This document shows, piece after piece, positions 57,158-64,000 of a stretch of 64,000 bases of DNA (position 1 is its first letter; the number at the start of each line of letters is the position of its first letter). The stretch is from Gracilaria vermiculophylla (taxonomy: Eukaryota > Rhodophyta > Florideophyceae > Gracilariales > Gracilariaceae). A program made the translations under genes and the position numbers. The stretch covers positions 1,044,682 to 1,108,681 of the forward strand of contig JAHNZQ020003147.1 in assembly GCA_019155205.2 (NCBI GenBank), written 5' to 3'. Under the pieces are notes generated by a model. The model did not search any database. It was given only the letters and a program-made list of their open reading frames with translations, and was not told the DNA's origin.

Positions 57158-58909
57158 ACAGGCAAGTCAGTCTCCCGTGACCCGTTGAAGACTGCATCTA
57201 CCATTTTGGACCGCACCTTCACGCGTTGAGGCTCCGCGCCGTATTGGAGATCGCGTGGAACGAAAATAAGCGAAACTGGATGGAAGACGGTTGCGCTCAC
57301 TGGCTCCAAACTCCTGGGCACGGTGAAAATGCTCCGATCATTAAAGAGCACTGCAACACTCTTTCCCTCAGGTGTAATGCAATGCGCGAGATTCAGACTG
57401 GACTCCAAGTACTCCTGCACCAAGAAACCTCACATTAGCGAGTGCGAAAGCCCAGAATCATTGCAGATGAACGCTTCGATCTTGCAGTGCTGCCCTTCGA
57501 TCCCCCTTACGGTCACCTCTATTGGCCCAATCGTAATCGATGACGGTCGCACCTTGCAAATGAGACTCGAGGGCGGAACGCCTTCGGATACTTCTACGGA
57601 TGGCACAACACGGAATTAAATGATATGCCTTCCGGGCAACGTCTGCAGTGCTACCTCAAGGTGAATGACTCCTTAAAGAACTGTTGGGTCTCCCCGCACC
57701 ACTGCGTGGCGACTCCCATCAGGTTCGCGTATCATACCTCAGAGATTCTAGATCCACACGACTCCTTAGAACGTTCCACCATGTTGATCGCCTCGACGGA
57801 GTTCGCAGTCGGCGCCCTTACGATTTATCTCCAGGCCATAAACGACGGCGTCACTTCCCATTCCAGGTGCGGCGGTGGTCGCCTCTACTGCGATTTTTCG
57901 TATCAGCCAACCGCCCGACGTTTGCTCACCTTGTCAGTGCCAAGTTTCGGGATTCTTTGCTCCCCATGAATTCAGATTCTTGTCAAGAGCACCGCGTGGA
58001 GCGAATTCGAGGCCAATGTGCTGTCCGATTACAACCTACAGCTGGCGTGGAACGATACGCCAGGGTTTCTCTAGTACGACTTTGGCGAAGATAAAATCCA
58101 TCTCATTGTGACGAGCTCTAATGGAGAAGATGACAGGCAAACCTGCCCTGATTTTCTCCACAATGCCACTTCTAGGGTCCCACAGGTGGCACGGGTCCGT
58201 GTCCGCAATTATGATATCATGGTGGAGAGTCCAAGATCCGCACATCTCTTCCGTTACCAGTTCCGTCGCAGGACGTGGCTCCGCCCCCTGAGGTCGTGAC
58301 GCAGCCTCCAACATCGATGCCAGATCCTTCCACAGTGGTGGCCGATGTGACTCCAATGGAAGAGGACGAGATTACTCCCGTCCCGGCTGCTTCGGCCCCA
58401 CTGGTGCGACCGCATCTGCAGAGCATCTCGGGTCCAGTTTGTCAGCCTTGCCTGAGAAGCCTACCCGTTCTTATGCCGCCGGCACCTCCGGATTCGACCG
58501 CTCTATCCTTGGCCCCGCCAATCTCTAAGGCAGTGCCTAGAGAATCCACTCGGGAGCCCACTGTCCCAGCCGGCCCGCCGTATGCAACTCCTGCTGTGGC
58601 GTTTTTTGACACGTGGACTGCGAGTGCCGCTTCTGGCGTACCGTCGGGCGGGTTATCCTCTGTGGCTCTTCAAACTGCCTTCCAGGAGTTGGTGCAGGCT
58701 TGTCTGTTAACGGAACGTACTGCTTCTACTTCTCTTGTACAGGGTCTGCACGAGACTCAAAACGAGATCCCAGAGCTTCACTAGGCCCAGGCGGACCCAG
58801 ATCCGATGGCTACCATCAAGGAGAGCATGGCAGATTTCCTTGACAGCCAATCACTAACAGCGAAGGCTCACCAGAAGCCGACTACGTGACACGGTTTAGT
58901 GACCTGTAG
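57158..58909 (+). pseudogene. Antisense gene (aORF), element H: N-terminus deleted, central region kept
   Basis: Homology starts at the codons for DKRVSLPCHVEDYIHHFG in A and goes to the shared end (TAG 58907-58909). The central region is mostly in one frame: HWLQTPGHGENAP, LAVLPFDPPYGHLYWPNRNR, GYFYGWHNTELNDMPSGQ, CYLKVNDSLKNCWVSPHHC, RFAYHTSEILDPHDSLER, then the linker DPSTVVADVTPMEEDEITPV and the C-terminal ALQTAFQELVQACLLTERT, ATIKESMADFLDSQSLTAKA. Stops near 57436, 57538, 57967 and 58072, and shifts near 58260 and 58780. At the codon near 58072 it has TAG where A has TGA; both are one step from Trp TGG. Stop-to-stop distance to pol is 265 bp. Confidence 0.78.
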
Positions 58910-59174
58910 GCGTAAAGAACCCGGCGACAGAATGTATCCCACGTTAGAGCAGAATAAAACACCTTTGAGGTAGAGCAGCGGCTTCCGAATGGGTGATTGC
59001 AGTACTTGTTGGCCGTGGCCGAGCGCCTAGCGACAAGAGTTGCCACAGCAAAAGCGGACGACAAGCAGGCATCGACAGCCATGATGCTTAAAATAGAAGT
59101 ACAGGTGAGGAGATAGCGGAGAACGAAAAACAACCCCGTCTAGGGGCCCTTTCCTCTTTATTAGGCGGAAACGC

Positions 59175-62100
59175 CTATGCGTAAATGTGTTTCCGCTCCA
59201 GATTGGCGTGATATCTACTGGAGAAATTGTCGGGAATGTGCTCCGAGGATTCCCCCGTGTCATCCTTCGAGGTGTATCTGTACCATCGTAAGCGGTAGAA
59301 TAGTCCTGCAGGGGTCCGTTGGTGAGAGATATTTTGATCCACCGCATAATGAATATCACCTTAAGTGTTCATCATGGCGTCTGTGGCTTCCATCGATGGC
59401 TCCCCGAGAGTTGTGATGGGATTTTCGATATCCATTGGTGTCGTCGCTTCTGAGGTAGATGGAGCAAAAATTTCCGCATATGGCTCACGAGGTGGGGTGG
59501 CGGACGTTCCTGAAAGGCTGAGAGCTGGGATTTTCGTCACCCGCTCAGGGAAGACAACGTCTCGCAGGCCATTTACCTTGATGGCGACAGTGTCCCTCTA
59601 GGTTCTAATCACTTTGTAAGGCCCTGAGGTGTTGGGCGCTAGCTTGCGCGTGACGTCCGGGATTTCATCAGACGTCTCCTTAGGTTTGTGGAGGAAGTCC
59701 TCGTCGCCTTCCTTCAGGTAAGGGCCATATTTCAACTTACGGTCAAATTCCAGTTTTAATCTCCTCTGCGAGGCGTTGAGGCTCTTCTTCATGAAACAGA
59801 GGGCGTCCTCATAGCGCCTTCAAATGGAGCGCTATGTATGAGCCGCTGTTAGTGCCTGTGACCCATCTGCCAGGTGCACTGTGGCGCATGCCGTGAAAAC
59901 GGCCCTACGTGGGATGCGCAAGAGCACGAGGTGGAAAGAAGCGTTTTTCAGGGAGTGGTGCACCTGCAGGATGTATGCATATGTGAGCGGGCACAAGTAT
60001 GAGTCCCTATGTTTCTGGTGCTTCACGACGTAGTGTTTCAAACTTGAGGCGAGGGTTTTGTTAAACCTCTCCGCCTGTTCAATGGTCTGGGGGTAATAAG
60101 CAGTGGTAAAGAACTGCTTCATCCCCAGCTCTCCGGAGATGGCACTGAATACCTTCGCCACGAACTGTGGTCAGTTGTCCATAAGTAGATACAACGGCAT
60201 GCCATGTAGAGAAATCCAATTCTCCAGAAAGGCGTCCACAATTAATGCTGCTTTGGTGCTCTGTAGTGGAATAAAGCGCTTGAAGTTTTAGAATCGGTCG
60301 GTGATCGTGAGGATAAAACGGTATCCTTTCTCCGACTCGGGGAGAGGCAAGAAAATATTCATGGCCACGAACTGCAAATATCCTGAAGGCGGGAACAGGG
60401 TGAGTGGAGTCCGGTGTTTGCTGATATTTTCCCGAGTGGCGGTGCATCAATGGTAATCCAAAACCGTTTAAAAGGCGTCATTAGCCATGTGCGACCAATA
60501 AAACTCCCTCATCATGGTGAAATTTATGTGCAATCAACCGAGGTGCCCGGCAAGACGAAGATAGTGCGAGAGAAAGAGCCCGCTCGCCCGCATGATTGTC
60601 AGAATCACCTTCTGGAGAGTAACCTCCAGAAGAGCACGGCGTACAATAACGCCGTCTCGGTCGACATCGATTGACGATCTTAGACTCCCCACGGTCGCCA
60701 GCCAATCCTTGCAGCACGTATCCATACTTTGCTCTTTCAGGAACTGTGCCACGGAAATGGGGAGAAACTTTTTATCCTCCTTTACGGGGGCCATCACCTC
60801 TGAGAGTCTACTAAACATGCCTTTACGTTCACAGCATTCCGAGCATTCTCCTTCGGATCCTTCTTCTCCGTCGGCGTCCTCGAGGACTAGACACGGGATA
60901 GTGTCCTCCACAGTTGTGCTATCTCCCTCCCTGGTAGAAATAAGTGACAGATCGTCCCCTGCCTAGTGTTTTATGCCAGAGCGGTGGATCACGTCAAACA
61001 AGTACTCCAGGAGGCGTGGTCTCCATCTTTTCAGGCGATTGGAAACATACGTCAAGGACAGTATCCACTTCAAGGGTGCAGAGTCTGTCGTCAAGGAGAA
61101 ACGAGCGCCTTGCAGGTATGGGGGAAAAAGCAACACCGCCCATACGATGGCGAGACATTCGCGCTCCGAAGGAGAATAATTTCGTTCCGTCGGTAAATGG
61201 CTGCGACTCCAGTGTCCCATAGGTTGAAGTCCACCTTCAGGTGGTTCCTGTGGGAGGGCACATCCGATATGATATTTATAGGCGTCTCTATTCAGCATAG
61301 TCCGCCCGTTCCGATTTCTGTGAACCAACATCGGTGGCTCTACCAGTCTCTTATTCAAGTTGTTGATGGCTTGGAACTCTTTGTCTGTCAGGTTGGCCAG
61401 TTGCGTCGGCTTGTCTTTCTCCAGGAGGCACTTAAACGGCGGCGCAGTACGGGAGAAATCCGGAACAAACCTTCGAAAGATATTACACAACCCCAGGAAG
61501 GGGCGCAGCTGCATCTGATTTGTGAGAGGTTAAGCTTCCTTCATGGCGACCTGGGCTTTTGTGGAAACCTGAAAGCGGCCCGGAACCACAACATGCACCA
61601 GGTCATCAATCGAGGACATGAACAAAAAACACTTCTCCAGCTTGAGGGTGACTCCAGCATCATTCAGAAGTTGAAGCACGTGCTTTACAAGCATAAAGTG
61701 CTCCTCCACCCTGCGAGAGTACATAATGAAATCATCAATATTCACAAGAGCCTACGTCCACTTCACTTTCCCTAAGACTATGTCAACCGCTCGTTGGAAC
61801 GTAGCGGGTGCATTCTTCAATCCAAATGGCATCCTTAGGAATCTGGAAATTCTACAGTGCGAGGTGAACATTATCTTATCCTTATGGAAATCCTCGTTTT
61901 CAATTTGCCAGTAGATACTATCGGATCCCAGAATGGAGAAAACGGACGCATCACCTAAGAATTCAATACATTCATCTATACTGGGTATCGGGTACCAATC
62001 GCGTACTGTCACATCGTTGAGGCGTCTATGGTCAATGCAGAACCTCAAGAAGCTATCTTTTTTCTTCGCTATTACCACCAGGGAGGCACATACGCAATTC

Positions 62101-63150
62101 GAGGGCTCGAAAACGCCCTTTTCCCAAATTCGATGGACCTCATCGCGTTCGAAATCAAGCGCATGAGGCCCGGCTCTCCTCTGGAGTCGGTATACGGCTT
62201 TCGCTTCAGGTGTGAGCTGAATCTGGAGCATTGCCTGGCTCAACTGTGCAAAGATACTAGCTTACATCTCCTCAAAAGCGGATGGCATCTTCACTATCCT
62301 ATTGCGATAATCTTCGAAATCTTTGCCAATATGGAGCTTCTCCCGCCAAGTGGCAGGCTTCTCTTCTTCTGGAGTCGTCAATGCCGTATCGGCTCTCGTG
62401 GTGGGGACTGCATCGCTCTTAGCAAGGTCTTCCATATGCGGAAGATGAGACAGTATTGCAGGGGCGGGTAGTGCCAATCTGACTACAGATCTTTTATGAA
62501 GCCGTAAAGGCGACTACTTCAGGTTAGCAAGAACGACCCTGAACGGGAAAGTTGGGAATACATCCATAATTCCATTCGCCATCATAGAGTTCTACTTAGT
62601 CATTAGATGTGGATTTCTCTGTAGGAATGAAAGGCCGGGTGCAGAGGTCTGCACCCAAACTTCAGCCGACTCCTCGCTGGTATTTCGATACTCTTCACCA
62701 CCAGGAGCTTATTAAACTTCGTTTCCTTTGGAAAGTCCCCCACTTGACGCGCGTTAGCGTCCGGTCCTGGAGATGCGAACAAGATACCTACAGGAGCGGC
62801 ATCGTGAAATGCCATCTTCCGCATGGGTGGGTATATTGCACGTACATACCGATCCACAAGGTAAGTGCCCAGAATGCATAGCGCTGCCAGTATGGTCGCC
62901 ACGAAAATCCAAATTTTCACCTGTAAGGAGCCTGACCAGAGATACAAAAGTAGTGCGCCGAGGATTTTCAATGCTAGACGCAACGCGTCTCATACCGTAG
63001 GGAGTTTGTCAGTCCTCAAGGAACCGAGGGCAAAACGCGGTAACACGTCGTTGTGCCCCAGATTGGAGCCAGCTCTGGTATGGAAGATAGCGCATACCGT
63101 TGTGGAGGCGAGTGAAAAACATACTATAGAGGCGAACACCTTATACGTCT
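59175..63150 (-). pseudogene. pol: Pol, element H (broken)
   Basis: Protease active site altered to IFHTRAGSNL (about 63055-63085). Then VKIWIFVATILAALCILGTY, the linker, RT with FLRFCIDHRRLNDVTVRDWY, DASVFSILGSDSIYWQIE, RMPFGLKNAPATFQRAVDI and MNIDDFIMYSRRVEEH (61700-61745; Asp pair kept). RNase H has TMLNRDAYKYHIGCALPQE and LTTDSAPLKWILSL. Integrase: HYLRLAGHLG, a broken core with GERIPFYPHDHRP, and QLTTVRGEGIQC for the second Asp region. The chromodomain has LFYRLRWYRYTSKDDTGE and ends HANLERKHIYA with TAG at 59175-59177. Several shifts. Confidence 0.85.
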
Positions 63151-63599
63151 CCTATAGTTTTTCTCATACCCAGTTTTGTAATCGTACGGGAGACGATTTG
63201 TGGTTCTTTTTATATGCAACTGCATATTACATGTTTTTGAAAGTCTGTATACCCGTGAAGCCACCGATGAAAGCCTGGCTGACTGAACACTTTGCTAACG
63301 ATATATGGATTGACGAAAACCACAAAAGACATCTCACTCAAGGGAACAAACTGCAATACGCACTCAATAACATGCACAAAAACGTTCAATCGCTATTGAG
63401 TATGAGCCAGACAGGAAGTATAAAGCGCTTCAGCGTTAAGACCAACAGAAGTGAGATAATTGTGAAATTACGCAAACACCAGTTCGTAACGATTTCACAA
63501 TTTCTTCACTAAAAAGCTGTGAGCTAAATTATCTCACGTGAAACCAGTCACAAGAGCTTACGCACTTCACAGAACTTCACAACTCAGGCTGCCGAGAAC
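63151..63599. other. Stretch between element H and the final gene
   Basis: Outside the A-family homology. A plus-strand open frame here, to 63510, has no recognisable content beyond about 100 residues (KAWLTEHFANDIWIDENHK). It may be 5' flank of the gene starting at 63600. Confidence 0.35.
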
Positions 63600-64000
63600 A
63601 TGGCTGGTCCATCCTCACCATCTCACCACACCAAACGGTACTCTCGCCGTCGCTTGAAGCGGTGGAAAGAAACCACAGCACAGCTCATAAGAATACGCAG
63701 CATGCCCTACCCACCTCGGTCAATCTACCTACAGGCATCCTATGATCAGTATAAAAGATATCTCAACAACTATACACAGATCGTACGACGAACATCCTTA
63801 ATTTCTACCTCATCATTTAAGGATGTGTTTGAGCAGATGTCTGATCAAACTTGCTTACAACATTTCAGGGTTCTGAAAGAGCATGTTGTAAAACTTTCCA
63901 ACATTGTTTGCGCTACTGAAGAATACGTTACATCTCGAAACCGATATAGTACTTCTTGCATTCTTACTACATGCGTAATTTTAAGCCGCCTTGCAACTCC
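63600..64000 (+). CDS. N-terminal part of a DDE_Tnp_4/Harbinger-like transposase, runs off the window
   Basis: ATG 63600 opens a frame without stop to the window end (133 codons). The N-terminus is basic (HHTKRYSRRRLKRWKE). Later come FKDVFEQMSDQTCLQHFRVL, VKLSNIVCATEEYVTSRNRY and CILTTCVILSRLATP. In many protist and fungal Harbinger-like transposases a short helical domain of the type F-RF-...L-LPS...LLVLLRRLAYP precedes the DDE core, and this matches in order and spacing. The catalytic part would lie beyond the window, so a domesticated gene is also possible. Confidence 0.55.
   Translation, partial: MAGPSSPSHHTKRYSRRRLKRWKETTAQLIRIRSMPYPPRSIYLQASYDQYKRYLNNYTQIVRRTSLISTSSFKDVFEQMSDQTCLQHFRVLKEHVVKLSNIVCATEEYVTSRNRYSTSCILTTCVILSRLAT

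Larger units (their letters stand above)
56941..63150 (-). mobile_element. Element H: A-family chromovirus lacking gag and most of its LTR
   Basis: From right to left on the plus map: pol from the protease (about 63150) to the chromodomain stop (59175), opposite-strand aORF (57158-58909), then a partial 3' LTR (56941-57157) that meets gag of G. The purine tract, aORF leader and aORF N-terminus are deleted: the LTR start is joined directly to the aORF codons equivalent to about 8775 in A. Gag and 5' LTR are absent. Confidence 0.85.

Noticed and set aside
1..64000. CRISPR arrays, tRNA and rRNA genes, bacterial operons
   Set aside because: No regular spacer-repeat array, no cloverleaf or rRNA sequence seen; the content is eukaryotic transposons.

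Overview
This 64-kb window is eukaryotic repeat DNA. I found no host protein-coding gene, tRNA or rRNA that I can support. Almost everything is LTR retrotransposon sequence in various states of decay, with a few DNA transposons. One Ty3/gypsy element (31.3-36.7 kb) has the pol layout, WLDD reverse-transcriptase box and RNase H wording I associate with oomycete elements. That makes an oomycete, or another algal-type protist such as a red alga, the best guess for the host; this is inference. A 100-N assembly gap lies at 25009-25108.

Layout. 1-10162: element A (+), a Ty3/gypsy chromovirus with gag, protease, RT, RNase H, integrase and chromodomain, entered inside its 5' LTR. 10233-18645: element B (-), same family, head-on to A with 70 bp between them. 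18646-22103: fragment C (+), a diverged relative holding only a chromodomain end and an antisense gene. 22104-25008: unassigned, becoming AT-rich. 25109-26040: Tc1/mariner remnant (-). 26154-28490: PIF/Harbinger element with TIRs, TAA target duplication, transposase and partner gene. 29050-30889: non-coding Tc1-like element split by a 542-bp solo LTR. 31263-36703: element D (+), oomycete-type gypsy. About 36900-39100: Ty1/copia-like remnant (-). 39107-45541: element E (+), A family, internally deleted. 45542-48148: remnants of another gypsy lineage around an A-family solo LTR (46335-46888). 48149-48862: LTR and stub of element I. 48863-56940: element G (-), the best preserved A-family pol. 56941-63150: element H (-). 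63600-64000: start of a DDE_Tnp_4-like transposase reading off the window.

The most unusual feature belongs to the A family. Between the end of pol and the 3' LTR each adequately preserved copy carries a long gene on the opposite strand (called aORF here). It starts near the 3' LTR and runs head-on into pol, and its stop lies about 240-275 bp from the pol stop. Five copies are visible (A, B, C, G, H). The full form is about 690 codons: a Ser/Pro-rich N-terminus, a central globular region, a Pro/Ala-rich linker, and a helical C-terminus ending in Asp-Leu. The copy in C is strongly diverged but keeps the same place, orientation and length, which suggests selection on a protein. I do not recognise the family. 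The A family also has a conserved gag-pol junction in which pol lies in the -1 frame, with an identical heptamer exactly 12 nt before the gag stop in four copies.

How the parts work together: gag would form the particle, a -1 frameshift would give protease-RT-RNase H-integrase, the chromodomain would steer insertion towards marked chromatin, and the antisense gene, probably expressed from a promoter in or next to the 3' LTR, would add an unknown protein and an RNA complementary to the pol 3' end. All copies here are damaged, so the window is a graveyard of a family that was active in several waves.
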